NCBI GenBank assembly: GCA_017052515.1
Contig: JAFHKR010000039.1
Span: 62,001-126,000, forward strand
Reading direction: 5' to 3'
Length of the DNA stretch: 64,000 bases
Origin: Fictibacillus nanhaiensis
Lineage (GTDB): Bacteria; Bacillota; Bacilli; Bacillales; Fictibacillaceae
The notes under the pieces were generated by a model. It made no database searches. It saw only the letters and a list, made by a program, of their open reading frames with translations, and was not told the origin of the DNA. The position numbers were made by a program, and so were the translations under genes. Of the stretch, positions 1-9,786 are shown one piece after another. The stretch's first letter is position 1, and every line of letters begins with the position of its first letter.

Positions 1-2
1 GC

Positions 3-683
3 CCAGATGGCGTAAGGTTGATGGACAAACCTGCTCATTATAAAGGCGGTGTGAGTACGCATTTCAAACGTGCTGAACAAGCATCAAACTTTGGACGAGA
101 GATCGGACTTCAATATGTTCATGCACATATTCGTTTTGTTGAAGCGATGGCGAAGCTAGGTAAAAAAGAAGAAGTATGGAGCGGCTTAGAAAAGATCAAT
201 CCTGTTATGATTCAAGAAAAAGTTCCAAATGCAGAGCGACGTCAGAGTAATGCTTATTTTTCAAGTTCTGATGGTGATTTTAAAACCCGCTATGAAGCTC
301 AAGAACGTTTTGGTGAACTAAGAGATGGAAAAGCCAAAGTTAAAGGTGGATGGAGAATCTATTCTTCTGGTCCTGGAATCTATATGAACCAGTTGATCTC
401 AAATTGTTTAGGTATTCGCCCACAAGGGGAGAACTTAATCATTGATCCCATATTATCAGAAGAAATGAATGGCCTTGAATTGCAGTATATGATCGATGAA
501 AAACCAGTTAAATTGGTATTCCGAGATCGTGATGGAGAAAGTAACCGATTCATCGTTAATGGTCAAAAAATGGAGAGCAGCACGTATCAGAACATCTACC
601 GAGATGGAGGCGTATGTGTGAATCGCTCTGAATTTGTAAATAAATTGTCAGCAGACGTAAATACCGTAGAGATTTATTCATAA
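3..683 (+). CDS. GH94-family glycoside phosphorylase, C-terminal part (cut by window edge)
   Basis: The reading frame is open from the first bases of the window, so this is the 3' end of a larger gene (about 226 residues visible). The region around RRQSNAYFSSSDGDFKTRYE and GGWRIYSSGPGIYMNQL resembles the C-terminal half of GH94 phosphorylases, above all the 1,2-beta-oligoglucan phosphorylase/cyclic beta-glucan synthase branch. These enzymes split beta-glucosidic bonds with phosphate to give glucose 1-phosphate; members of this branch can exceed 1000 residues. The visible part has no signal peptide. A LacI-type regulator follows 55 bp downstream, which fits a sugar-utilisation locus. The GH94 family is likely; the exact substrate is an inference. 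Confidence 0.75.
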   Translation, partial: PDGVRLMDKPAHYKGGVSTHFKRAEQASNFGREIGLQYVHAHIRFVEAMAKLGKKEEVWSGLEKINPVMIQEKVPNAERRQSNAYFSSSDGDFKTRYEAQERFGELRDGKAKVKGGWRIYSSGPGIYMNQLISNCLGIRPQGENLIIDPILSEEMNGLELQYMIDEKPVKLVFRDRDGESNRFIVNGQKMESSTYQNIYRDGGVCVNRSEFVNKLSADVNTVEIYS

Positions 684-702
684 CCATTCGTTATAATAAA
701 GG

Positions 703-714
703 AAACGTTTGCAA
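703..714. promoter_or_regulatory. Possible LacI-family/cre-like operator
   Basis: The perfect 8-bp palindrome AAACGTTT with a central CG lies between the phosphorylase and the LacI-type gene, within a sequence that partly matches the cre/LacI operator pattern. It could be an autoregulatory site for the downstream regulator. The match outside the central 8 bp is weak. Confidence 0.35.
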
Positions 715-738
715 CAAGTGAGATAGGAGAGAAGTTCG

Positions 739-1707
739 TTGGTAAGTATTAAAGACATTGCAAAACAAGCCGGTGTTTCCATTTCCACGGTCTCCTATGC
801 CTTGAACGGAAGCCCGAAAGTTACGAAGGAAACATCAGCACGAATTCTGGCAATCGCTAAAGAACTCAACTATATTCCAAGCGCAGCTGCTCGTTCTTTG
901 AAAAAAAGAGAAACAAAAATCATTGGCATCTATTTAACAAACTATAGTGGTGCATTTTATGGTCAGCTTCTGCAGGGAATGATGGAGACATTAAGCGAGA
1001 ACGGCTATGAACTGATCGTTTGCAGCGGAAAAGAATCTCATCGCTTTCTTCCTGAGCGCATGATCGATGGCGCAATCATTTTAGATGCCACATATGAAAC
1101 GAAAGAATTGTTAAGTCATGCAGAACGTGGACATAAGCTGGTCGTAATGGATCGGAGAATGGATCATCCGAATATCTCTCAAGTACTGCTTGATAATAAA
1201 GCTGGTGCAACACTTGCGATTGATTATTTAGCTGAGAAAGGTCATCGGAAGATCTGTGTTGTTAAAGGACCGGATATCTCATTTGATGCGAGGCAGCGAT
1301 TAGAAGCTGTACAAAAAGCGGTGCAACGCTATTCGCATATTGAGTATATTGAAATCGATGGCGATTTCCATAAACAATCAGGAGAAGAAGCAGGAAAGAA
1401 GATTCATCAAGACTTTACAGAACCTGTAGGTGTATTTTGTTTGAATGATGAGATGGCGATCGGTATGTATAATTATTTCAGCCGAACGAATCTACGCATT
1501 GGTGAAGATGTTCATATTATAGGGTTTGATAATATTGAAGTGTCTCAATATATCCAACCGAGACTTGCAACGATTAACTATTCAAAGCATAAGTGGGGAG
1601 CATTAGCTTCAGAACTGCTTCTGAATTTAATCCAAAAAAAGCATAGTCCTGAGCATGAACGAATCAACGTTAGCCTGATTGAAGGCGATTCTGTCAGAAA
1701 TCGATAA
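739..1707 (+). CDS. LacI-family transcriptional regulator
   Basis: 322 residues. The N-terminus has the classic LacI DNA-binding segment (VSIKDIAKQAGVSISTVSYA, residues 2-21) followed by the hinge-helix region SAAARSLKK, then a periplasmic-binding-protein-like effector domain ending in the typical CLNDEMAIGMY and IIGFDNIEVSQYIQP blocks. It starts at TTG with AGGAGAG about 10 bp upstream. Its position behind a GH94 phosphorylase suggests it senses a beta-glucan oligosaccharide or derivative and controls that locus; this is inference from context. The length is normal for the family. Confidence 0.93.
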   Translation: MVSIKDIAKQAGVSISTVSYALNGSPKVTKETSARILAIAKELNYIPSAAARSLKKRETKIIGIYLTNYSGAFYGQLLQGMMETLSENGYELIVCSGKESHRFLPERMIDGAIILDATYETKELLSHAERGHKLVVMDRRMDHPNISQVLLDNKAGATLAIDYLAEKGHRKICVVKGPDISFDARQRLEAVQKAVQRYSHIEYIEIDGDFHKQSGEEAGKKIHQDFTEPVGVFCLNDEMAIGMYNYFSRTNLRIGEDVHIIGFDNIEVSQYIQPRLATINYSKHKWGALASELLLNLIQKKHSPEHERINVSLIEGDSVRNR

Positions 1708-1714
1708 AATAAGG

Positions 1715-1745
1715 AAGAGGAGCTACGATAAGCTCCTCTTTTTGT
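1715..1745 (+). terminator. Intrinsic terminator after LacI-type gene
   Basis: The arms AAGAGGAGCT and AGCTCCTCTT flank a six-base loop and are followed by TTTTTG. The hairpin sits between two convergent genes and may also stop transcription from the TerC gene on the other strand. Confidence 0.85.
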
Positions 1746-1751
1746 ATGCAA

Positions 1752-2528
1752 TTATTCAGCTTGTGATTGTGGTGATTTTTCTTTCGAAAGAAACCAACCG
1801 CCTGCTGCAATCAGGATCAGAACAACATAAAACGTGATCTTCCATTCTGGTGATTTTGCGAAACCTTCTGAAAGGATAGCTAAGTCGGGGTGTGCGAGTG
1901 TATATACGGCCAACTTAACCCCAACCCAACCAACGATGAGAAAAGCTGCAATTTCAAGGCCTGGCTTGGATTGTAGAAGTTTAACAAAAAAGTTAGCAGC
2001 AAAACGCATGATGATAAGTCCGATCAACCCACCAGCAAAGATCACTAGGAACTTTCCGCCATCCAGTCCACCGATGTTAGGAAGCCCGGAATCCGGAAGT
2101 GCAACTGCTAGTGCTACAGCAGCTAGGATTGAATCCACGGCAAACGCGATGTCAGCTAGTTCAACTTTTATTACTGTCGTCCAAAAACCAGATTTTTTCT
2201 TTGATGCCTTTGATGCTTCAGTCGATTCATCTGCTTTTTTAACCATAACTTTTCTGAAGATATGGTTAAGTGCGATAAATAGAAGGTACACAGCTCCGAT
2301 AGCTTGAACCTGCCACACGTTCACCAAGAACGAAATGGCAAACAATGATGCGAAACGGAAAAAGAACGCACCTACTAAACCGTAAAACAACGCTTTTTTT
2401 CGTTGTTCTTCTGGTAAATGTTTTACCATAATGGCTAAGACCAGTGCATTGTCTGCTGCTAATAAGCCTTCTAAGGCGATTAGCACTAATAAGATCCAAC
2501 CATATTCTAACAAGATCGATAGTTCCAT
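1752..2528 (-). CDS. TerC-family integral membrane protein, probable manganese exporter
   Basis: 258 residues, mostly hydrophobic, with about seven membrane segments. It shows the two TerC signature segments: LEGLLAADNALVLA near residues 19-32 and VELADIAFAVDSILAA in the second half, whose acidic residues lie within the membrane. A charged, lysine-rich loop (around KKADESTEASKASKKK) separates the halves. TerC proteins of Bacillus (YceF, YkoY) take part in Mn2+ efflux and in loading secreted enzymes with manganese. The gene is preceded by a yybP-ykoY Mn2+ riboswitch, which strongly supports a manganese role. AAAGGAGG precedes the ATG. Specific identity as YkoY or YceF is not settled. Confidence 0.92.
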   Translation of the reverse strand: MELSILLEYGWILLVLIALEGLLAADNALVLAIMVKHLPEEQRKKALFYGLVGAFFFRFASLFAISFLVNVWQVQAIGAVYLLFIALNHIFRKVMVKKADESTEASKASKKKSGFWTTVIKVELADIAFAVDSILAAVALAVALPDSGLPNIGGLDGGKFLVIFAGGLIGLIIMRFAANFFVKLLQSKPGLEIAAFLIVGWVGVKLAVYTLAHPDLAILSEGFAKSPEWKITFYVVLILIAAGGWFLSKEKSPQSQAE

Positions 2529-2607
2529 TTTTGTTCCTCCTTTAAAATGATAGATGCATGAATGAAGCGAGAACGATTTACATGAAGTGACCTCCTGTTA
2601 ACAAATA

Positions 2608-2641
2608 AAAAAGACCTCTACCAATAGCAGGTAAAGGTCTA
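2608..2641 (-). terminator. Second (gene-proximal) terminator of the Mn riboswitch leader
   Basis: Read on the minus strand, AGACCTTTACC and GGTAGAGGTCT pair around a short loop and are followed by TTTTTTATTT. It nearly repeats the hairpin just upstream of it. Confidence 0.85.
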
Positions 2642-2645
2642 ACCA

Positions 2646-2683
2646 ATAAAAAAGACCTTTACCAACCGAACGGTAAAGGTCTT
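2646..2683 (-). terminator. First (aptamer-proximal) terminator of the Mn riboswitch leader
   Basis: On the minus strand, AAGACCTTTACC and GGTAAAGGTCTT form a 12-bp stem followed by TTTTTATT. The AAGACCTTTACC arm directly continues the 3' end of the aptamer, which is the usual arrangement of the yybP-ykoY expression platform. Confidence 0.88.
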
Positions 2684-2780
2684 GCTAACAACAATGAAGT
2701 TGCCAATATAGCCGAGAGCACGAAGCTCCGAAATGACGACTATATTGTAAAAGCTACTCCCCTTTAGGAGTTATGAAGTT
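2681..2780 (-). ncRNA. yybP-ykoY manganese riboswitch aptamer
   Basis: The minus-strand leader of the TerC gene contains the yybP-ykoY hallmarks: AAGGGGAGTAGC (complement at 2753-2764), the stretch GTCGTCATTTCGG, a paired stem TATAG/CTATA, and the 3' AGCAAGACCTTTACC that runs into the terminator. This RNA family binds Mn2+ and turns on TerC/MntP-type exporters and P-type ATPases. Location, orientation and target gene all agree. In the known members Mn2+ binding favours read-through; that direction is assumed here. Confidence 0.9.
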
Positions 2781-2786
2781 ACTATT

Positions 2787-2816
2787 ATCTTATTACGGTT
2801 GCTTTAAAGTTGTCAA
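2787..2816 (-). promoter_or_regulatory. Sigma-A-type promoter of the riboswitch-TerC transcript
   Basis: On the minus strand TTGACA (2811-2816) and TAAGAT (2787-2792) are separated by 18 bp, placing the transcript start just before the aptamer. Confidence 0.75.
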
Positions 2817-2904
2817 TTCTTTTATGTTTGGAAAAATGTAGAGATAACAGATAAGACTTATTGTAGTATCTTTAAAATATATACAGGAAAAGAGTGGATG
2901 AAAG

Positions 2905-3468
2905 TTGGAGCAAAATCAATACATAATAGACATGATTAAAAATGATGATTGGATGATGCGGATATTACACGCTGCCAAAACATTAGATTTACCAGATTGG
3001 TGGATATGTGCAGGGTTTGTCCGATCTAAAGTTTGGGATACGCTGCATGATTTGCAAGAAAGAACGAGATTGGCTGATATTGATGTTGTTTATTTTAATC
3101 CTGACGACCTCAAAAAAGAGAGTGAAAAAAAGTATGAAAACATGCTACTTGAACTTATTCCAGGTTTGCCGTGGTCTGTAAAAAATGAAGCGAGAATGCA
3201 TCTTGTCAATGAAGATTTCGAACCGTACACGTCAACAGTTGATGCAATCTCCAAATTTCCTGAAACGGTAACGGCTCTTGGTGTTAGATTAAATGAAAAG
3301 AATGAAGTGATCCTTGCTGCTCCATGCGGAATCGAAGATGTTTTAAGCATGGAGGTAAGACCAACGGATAGTTACAGAAGAACAGAAGACAGAAGAAACA
3401 AATATAAAGAGCGCGTGAAGAAAAAGAATTGGGAAGCCGTTTGGTACAAAGTTAGAGTGGTAGAATAG
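2905..3468 (+). CDS. Nucleotidyltransferase family protein (COG3575/DUF925 type)
   Basis: 187 residues. The pattern WWICAGFVRSKVWD followed by LADIDVVYFNPDD resembles the DUF925/COG3575 group, a nucleotidyltransferase-fold family with a G-x-R helix start and a D-x-D pair that would bind metal. Family members are common in Bacillus and have no firm substrate. No signal peptide or membrane segment is visible. The reading frame begins at TTG, with a modest purine-rich stretch (AGAGTGGATG) upstream. It stands alone and ends in a strong hairpin. Confidence 0.8.
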   Translation: MEQNQYIIDMIKNDDWMMRILHAAKTLDLPDWWICAGFVRSKVWDTLHDLQERTRLADIDVVYFNPDDLKKESEKKYENMLLELIPGLPWSVKNEARMHLVNEDFEPYTSTVDAISKFPETVTALGVRLNEKNEVILAAPCGIEDVLSMEVRPTDSYRRTEDRRNKYKERVKKKNWEAVWYKVRVVE

Positions 3469-3470
3469 AG

Positions 3471-3505
3471 AGAAGCTTGAGCGCTAGTGCTCAAGCTTCT
3501 TGTTT
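3471..3505. terminator. Bidirectional terminator between convergent genes
   Basis: The 12-bp arms AGAAGCTTGAGC and GCTCAAGCTTCT are followed by TTGTTTT on plus. The stop codon of the convergent minus-strand gene lies inside the right arm (3491-3493), so the last codons of that gene form part of the stem. Confidence 0.85.
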
Positions 3506-4081
3506 TGACCTCAGATGTTCCTTATAAAAAGTAGATAGCAATTTAAAATTTGAGATGAAATGAACATGTAGATTCCGTAGTTGCAGATCAATCGTACTTC
3601 GTGAATGAAGACTCGAATGGTGTTTCAGTTCGTCAATTTCTTTTTCAAGACTTAATGTTTGCGTTAATAAGCTATGCAAATACTCTTTAGTACTTTCTGA
3701 ATATTCTTCTTGAAACGCGAGGTTGATGAGTATATCTTTTGCTTCATTAACTTCAAATTCCATATCAGTTAACGATTTTCGTGTAATGGTTATAGAATCT
3801 TTGTCCACCAACCAAGGAAGTTCATACATTTGTAATAGATATTCAATATCATTCGTGGTCAAATCTTTAATCAATTCTTCTTTCCTTTGTTGGTTGAGAC
3901 GAGGTTCATACTCCAATTTGAATGCTTTTAATTCCGATCTATAATCATTAATGAGTACGTGATCCCCATCATAGGAAATTGATTTATAAATATTAAGTGG
4001 TGAATAAGGAAATACCCAATTTATCAATAAGAATAAGAGGACAAATCCTAGAAAAATCTTCAAAGCACCTTTTTTCTTCAT
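3491..4081 (-). CDS. Membrane-anchored hypothetical protein
   Basis: Not recognised. About 196 residues from the preferred ATG at 4081, which has GAGAGG about 9 bp upstream; the frame could also open six bases earlier at a GTG, but that leaves too little room for the ribosome binding site. A lysine-rich start is followed by one hydrophobic segment (IFLGFVLLFLLINWVF), and the rest is a charged, mostly helical extracytoplasmic domain with likely coiled-coil stretches (SLEKEIDELKHH). It is the last gene of a five-gene minus-strand run. Confidence 0.65.
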   Translation of the reverse strand: MKKKGALKIFLGFVLLFLLINWVFPYSPLNIYKSISYDGDHVLINDYRSELKAFKLEYEPRLNQQRKEELIKDLTTNDIEYLLQMYELPWLVDKDSITITRKSLTDMEFEVNEAKDILINLAFQEEYSESTKEYLHSLLTQTLSLEKEIDELKHHSSLHSRSTIDLQLRNLHVHFISNFKLLSTFYKEHLRSKQEA

Positions 4082-4099
4082 CCCCACTTTCCTCTCTAT

Positions 4100-4564
4100 T
4101 TAAACAGTACTTTTACTTCTGTATCTTCTGGTGTCAGATGGACCTGAAGGCTTTTTAGGCTCTTTCGGATCACGTTTTTTTCTTGGTCGGAATAAAGCAT
4201 AACTTAAACAGAAACCGATCGAACAAGTGATTCCATAGCCAAATACAGCAAACGTGTTCAGGCCTTCAAACTTAGCCCAGTAGAAAATGGTGAAGCGGTA
4301 TATCAAAAGAAAAACAATACTTAGTGCTATATATAAAAGAAGATGGAACCTAAATTTCAGCCTCATTTTATCTTTAGAAGATTCAATAATAAATGCAATT
4401 GGCAATGTGCAGAAAAGAAAAAAGGGTAGAGCTGTAACAATCCCAAAGAATAGACCGAATAACACACCTTGTAGATCAAGCTTAAATGGATTTCCGCCTG
4501 GAATGGCAAAAAAGAACACAGCTCCACAAAGTACCGATATTACGGATGAAATGATGACTCTCAT
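4100..4564 (-). CDS. Small polytopic membrane protein of unknown function
   Basis: Not recognised. 154 residues with four predicted membrane segments (near residues 3-20, 31-57, 73-92 and 103-124) and a basic, proline-rich C-terminal tail (RPRKKRDPKEPKKPSGPSD) that probably faces the cytoplasm. It starts 2 bp after the VOC gene, with AGGAG upstream, so the two are very likely co-transcribed. Confidence 0.7.
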   Translation of the reverse strand: MRVIISSVISVLCGAVFFFAIPGGNPFKLDLQGVLFGLFFGIVTALPFFLFCTLPIAFIIESSKDKMRLKFRFHLLLYIALSIVFLLIYRFTIFYWAKFEGLNTFAVFGYGITCSIGFCLSYALFRPRKKRDPKEPKKPSGPSDTRRYRSKSTV

Positions 4565-4566
4565 AA

Positions 4567-4956
4567 CTATCTCCTAACTACTTGTTGAAGCTTTTCGTTC
4601 ATGGCTTCTGAATCTTTATATTCGAACAATCCTAAGGAGTTCCCCCAAGGGTCGGAAAACGTAGCCCATCTAACAGGAACTTCAACACGGTCATAAATTT
4701 CAAAGTATTCCACATGTAAAACATCCATCAGTCGTTTTCGCTCAGCATCGAGATCGACTACTCCTAGACGAAGAGGTCCGTTGCCAACAGCTGGGTTCCC
4801 CTCAGCAACTTGCAGCCAACAGTTAGGAAGTAACTCCCATTCTGCGAATCCTTCATGTGGAGTGAAGTCAGGCTGACGGTTCAACAAAGTTTCATAATAC
4901 TTTTGACCATCATCGAAATTCGATACTCGGACTTGAAATGTCATTTCATATATCAT
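4567..4956 (-). CDS. VOC-superfamily (glyoxalase/bleomycin-resistance fold) protein
   Basis: 129 residues, the usual length for a single-domain VOC protein with two beta-alpha-beta-beta-beta modules. Features include the opening MTFQVRVSNFDDGQKYYETLL and the closing VRWATFSDPWGNSLGLFEY, which resembles the last metal-ligand strand (FxDPxGNxLxLFE). Family members bind metal and act as dioxygenases, isomerases or drug-binding proteins; the substrate here is unknown. GGGAG lies 8 bp before the ATG. It sits in the same run as a small lipoprotein and an APH-like kinase. Confidence 0.85.
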   Translation of the reverse strand: MIYEMTFQVRVSNFDDGQKYYETLLNRQPDFTPHEGFAEWELLPNCWLQVAEGNPAVGNGPLRLGVVDLDAERKRLMDVLHVEYFEIYDRVEVPVRWATFSDPWGNSLGLFEYKDSEAMNEKLQQVVRR

Positions 4957-4969
4957 ATGTAATTCTCCC

Positions 4970-5395
4970 TTACTTCATTTTGTTTTCTATTAAAAACGTT
5001 CTTAACGAGTCAGAGGTTTCATAACAGATTTTTTTATTTTTCGTACAGATGATTTCTTTTTTAGAATCATAAAGGAGTGTTGCTTTGATTTGTTCTCTAC
5101 TGTATTCTTTAGACTCTTTCGATGTTTTTATGTTCAAAGAATAATCTGGATTGAGAAGATGAATCTTGACCCTTTTCATTGAACCGAGGGAGTTTGAAAA
5201 AAGTTCAGGATTCAATACCGTTAAAGTTTCATTTTTCTTAAGGTCCTTGACAATTACATGGTCAATTAATCCAAATTTTGTTTTAAAGGCTTGATTGATC
5301 TGAACTTCAACATGTGAACGTAATGGCGAAGAATCAACACAACCACTAAGAAACAAAATAAATAACATACATAAAAGTAAGTATATAGTTTTCAT
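4970..5395 (-). CDS. Small putative lipoprotein
   Basis: 141 residues. The N-terminus is a lipoprotein signal peptide: a lysine, a hydrophobic stretch, and the lipobox LSGC with Cys at about residue 19. The mature part has no recognised domain; it is charged and predicted to be alpha/beta. It lies 5 bp after the APH-like gene, so it is probably translated from the same mRNA. Its function is unknown. Confidence 0.75.
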   Translation of the reverse strand: MKTIYLLLCMLFILFLSGCVDSSPLRSHVEVQINQAFKTKFGLIDHVIVKDLKKNETLTVLNPELFSNSLGSMKRVKIHLLNPDYSLNIKTSKESKEYSREQIKATLLYDSKKEIICTKNKKICYETSDSLRTFLIENKMK

Positions 5396-5400
5396 GGAAA

Positions 5401-6207
5401 CTAAGATCCTTTACTTCTCTTGCTGATAAATGATAACAATAACTTTTTTTCGATGTTAGGAAGGTTTTCACTTAAACGAGCTGCAGCTATCGGAATCATC
5501 CAGCGATTTAAAGCTTTAGAAGAGAACTGGTAATGTCTAGTATAACTTTTTCTATAATACATAGCTAAAAATTTTCGTACATATAAAATAGTTATAAAAT
5601 TTAGAAAAGATGTGCGGTCTTGTAACCCGCCGTAACGTAAGATGAGGAGGGTACGAGCTAAGTCTGCCATAGGATTGCCACTTGTAGCATCACACCAATC
5701 AATAATTACAGCTTCGTCTTTTGTAATTAAAATATTATCTGGATGAAAATCACCATGACATACACATTTACAAAGGGGGAGTTCTTCTAATTCTTTGATA
5801 ATTCTTTTCTTGTCGTTCTCATTCAATTCTTTTACTGACATAATCTTTTGTTTTAAAACTTCAAATTGAGAGGGAAGAGTAGATAATTTCTTATCGTGAA
5901 CACTTACTTGAAGAGCAGCCATCCTTTTTAAATGATAAAGTGTTTTTTTAGGTTGAGAACTTAATAGGCTCGTTAGCGTGGTTCCCTCGACCCTTCTATA
6001 TATCAAGGCTCTTTTCCCAGAAATCGGATTACTCCATCTTACTTCGGGAACTGAAAGCCCTGATTGAAGAATAATTTTATTGATCGTATACTCATGCTCA
6101 ATAAAATCACCAGATATGTGATCATGAAAAAGCTTTACAACTTCGGTTGGAGAAAAAATCATGACTTGCGCGGTACTTCCTTCACCAATTATTTGCTTGT
6201 GCTCCAA
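5401..6207 (-). CDS. Aminoglycoside phosphotransferase (APH)-like kinase
   Basis: 268 residues. It carries the APH/choline-kinase catalytic pattern CHGDFHPDNILI (catalytic Asp and Asn) followed by VIIDWCDATSGNPMADLART, where the IDW aspartate binds magnesium. The N-lobe begins with a glycine-rich segment (IGEGSTAQV). Such kinases phosphorylate small molecules such as antibiotics, choline or sugars; nothing here identifies the substrate. The start is TTG with GAGGAG upstream. It is the first gene of a minus-strand run that includes a lipoprotein and a VOC protein. Confidence 0.85.
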   Translation of the reverse strand: MEHKQIIGEGSTAQVMIFSPTEVVKLFHDHISGDFIEHEYTINKIILQSGLSVPEVRWSNPISGKRALIYRRVEGTTLTSLLSSQPKKTLYHLKRMAALQVSVHDKKLSTLPSQFEVLKQKIMSVKELNENDKKRIIKELEELPLCKCVCHGDFHPDNILITKDEAVIIDWCDATSGNPMADLARTLLILRYGGLQDRTSFLNFITILYVRKFLAMYYRKSYTRHYQFSSKALNRWMIPIAAARLSENLPNIEKKLLLSFISKRSKGS

Positions 6208-6288
6208 AGTATTTAACTCCTCTGCTGAAAATCTTCATATGGATAATTTTAACACATTAAAAAGAGATATAATGTACGAATATTTTGT

Positions 6289-6318
6289 TTGACTGACTGG
6301 TCATAACCCGAGTATACT
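6289..6318 (+). promoter_or_regulatory. Sigma-A-type promoter for the drug exporter
   Basis: TTGACT (6289-6294) and TATACT (6313-6318) are spaced by 18 bp. The -35 hexamer overlaps the first of two operator-like sites. Confidence 0.65.
6290..6303. promoter_or_regulatory. Operator-like inverted repeat 1 (TetR/AcrR type)
   Basis: TGACTGACTGGTCA has TGAC and GTCA half-sites six bases apart and covers the -35 region. The same pattern recurs 44 bp downstream, which points to a regulator binding both sites. Confidence 0.55.
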
Positions 6319-6332
6319 AACTAGTGTTAATT

Positions 6333-8145
<1,813 letters not shown>

Positions 8146-8154
8146 ACAACAACA

Positions 8155-8182
8155 AAGAGCTGATTCAAGATCAGCTCTTTTC
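8155..8182 (+). terminator. Intrinsic terminator after the exporter
   Basis: The arms AAGAGCTGAT and ATCAGCTCTT flank a five-base loop and are followed by TTTCATTTTG. Confidence 0.85.
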
Positions 8183-8205
8183 ATTTTGATTTCAATTGAT
8201 TGGGC

Positions 8206-9486
8206 TTACCGTTGCTTATTCACCATCATATCTAAAAGTACAGAATCGGTCGTACTTGATGTTTCAACACCTAATCTGCAAAAATTCTCAATCGTCTTTT
8301 CAACATCTTCTTCAATAAATCCGTTTGTAGAGGGGATACACAATCCGTTCGATGCTAAGACAGCCGATTGAACAGCGGCACTTGAACAAGTTGCAACTTT
8401 CATAGCGCATCCAGCTTTTGCTCCATCACAAACCATTCCACTAACGTTGCCTAATGTATTCTGTATAGCAGCTTTCATCTTATCTAAGTTGTCATCCAGC
8501 AAGTAGGTGATCGCAGCAGATGCACTAGCGCCAGCGACAGTCACACCGCAAAGTGCAGACAATCGGCCAAATTTTGATTTCATATGAATCGAAAGAAGGT
8601 GGCTCAATGTCACAGCTCGTAACATTTTATCTTTTGTTACACCTAGTTTTTCAGCTGCGGCTACAACAGGCATCGTAACCGCGATTCCTTGATTTCCACT
8701 GCCGGAATTCGCCATTACCGGCATGGTAGAACCAGCCATTCGTGCGTCAGAACCAGCAGCAGATAACGCCATACTATACGTAGCTAGATCATCTGAAAGA
8801 ACGCCCTTTTTTGTTTGTTCATACAACGTTTTTCCTACTTTTAAACCATAGTCATTCGAAAGACCTTCTTTACTTATCGCAGTATTTAACTCGACACTTC
8901 GTTTGACAAGATCTAATCGATGAAGTGGAACTTCTGTAATGAACGCATAAAGGTCTTCAATCGTTAACTCAGGGTTATCAGCTTTATTAGAGCTAGATGA
9001 TGACCCAGGTCTTGATTTATCTACTAGTACTTTTCCGTTTTGAGAAATATAGCTTATGTTTGTATGCTCACCAGAGATCACAACGATCACTTCCTCTGAT
9101 GAAGTTTTTAACTCGACTTCAATAAATAGCTTTTCAGGACCATCTGCAGTTGCAACCGAAACCATTCCGCTCTGAACGATCCTGATCGCTTCTTCTTCCT
9201 CAGTAAGCGTAACCCCTTCAAGTACTTGAAGACCTTTTGCAGGATCTCCTGAAATCATACCGAGAGCTGCTGTGAAATCGATACCTGTATGATTCATGCC
9301 GGGAATTCCTACAGTTAAAGCGTTCTTGATAACATTGCCGCTCGCTTTAACAGAGATCGACGTTACCGGTTCGCTTATATATTCTTTGGCAGTAGCGGAC
9401 GCGAGAGCGATGGCAACAGGTTCCGTGCATCCGAGTGCCACGACGAGTTCTTTTTCAAGAAGCCTAATAATGTTTTCGGTGATCAT
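8206..9486 (-). CDS. L-cysteine desulfidase/serine dehydratase-like family (UPF0597, CyuA-like)
   Basis: 426 residues. It matches the UPF0597/YhaM family: ALGCTEPVAIALA near the N-terminus, a long glycine/serine-rich middle (MANSGSGNQGI), SALCGVTVAGASASAAI, and CDGAKAGCAMKVATCSSAA near the C-terminus. The conserved cysteines fit a 4Fe-4S cluster as in CyuA/L-cysteine desulfidase, which turns cysteine into pyruvate, ammonia and sulfide. It is cytoplasmic and has normal length. It is a single gene; sulfide release or cysteine detoxification is the likely role, but the substrate is inferred from family. Confidence 0.88.
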   Translation of the reverse strand: MITENIIRLLEKELVVALGCTEPVAIALASATAKEYISEPVTSISVKASGNVIKNALTVGIPGMNHTGIDFTAALGMISGDPAKGLQVLEGVTLTEEEEAIRIVQSGMVSVATADGPEKLFIEVELKTSSEEVIVVISGEHTNISYISQNGKVLVDKSRPGSSSSSNKADNPELTIEDLYAFITEVPLHRLDLVKRSVELNTAISKEGLSNDYGLKVGKTLYEQTKKGVLSDDLATYSMALSAAGSDARMAGSTMPVMANSGSGNQGIAVTMPVVAAAEKLGVTKDKMLRAVTLSHLLSIHMKSKFGRLSALCGVTVAGASASAAITYLLDDNLDKMKAAIQNTLGNVSGMVCDGAKAGCAMKVATCSSAAVQSAVLASNGLCIPSTNGFIEEDVEKTIENFCRLGVETSSTTDSVLLDMMVNKQR

Positions 9487-9653
9487 AGATTTACCCTCTT
9501 CCCCAAAAGTTTCTCTTCCTTAACAATAACGGTTAATTTCTTCAAAAAGAAGAGGAAAGTCTTATCAATTTTTAAAGTCCCTCCTAATGTTTTTAGACCT
9601 TAAATGGTTATTTATGTTAACATTTATTACAAACAAATCGCTGAGGTGAAACG

Positions 9654-9785
9654 ATGGAGTTCTTTATTTTCATTATTTTAGTCGTATTTTTGTTCGACGC
9701 TGCAAAAATTCGAAAACAAAATGAGACGGTTATTTTGCAGAATGAAAAAATGATTGCACTACTAGAAGAGATAAAGAATAAATAA
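9654..9785 (+). CDS. Small single-span membrane protein (43 aa)
   Basis: A short gene of 43 residues with a good ribosome binding site (GAGGTGAA about 5 bp before the ATG). It has one hydrophobic segment (FFIFIILVVFLFDAA) followed by a charged amphipathic helix (KIRKQNETVILQNEKMIALL) that could form a coiled coil. The topology is a tiny N-terminal anchor with a cytoplasmic helix. It ends 1 bp before the stop codon of the convergent membrane-anchored protein. The function is unknown. Confidence 0.6.
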   Translation: MEFFIFIILVVFLFDAAKIRKQNETVILQNEKMIALLEEIKNK

Positions 9786-9786
9786 A

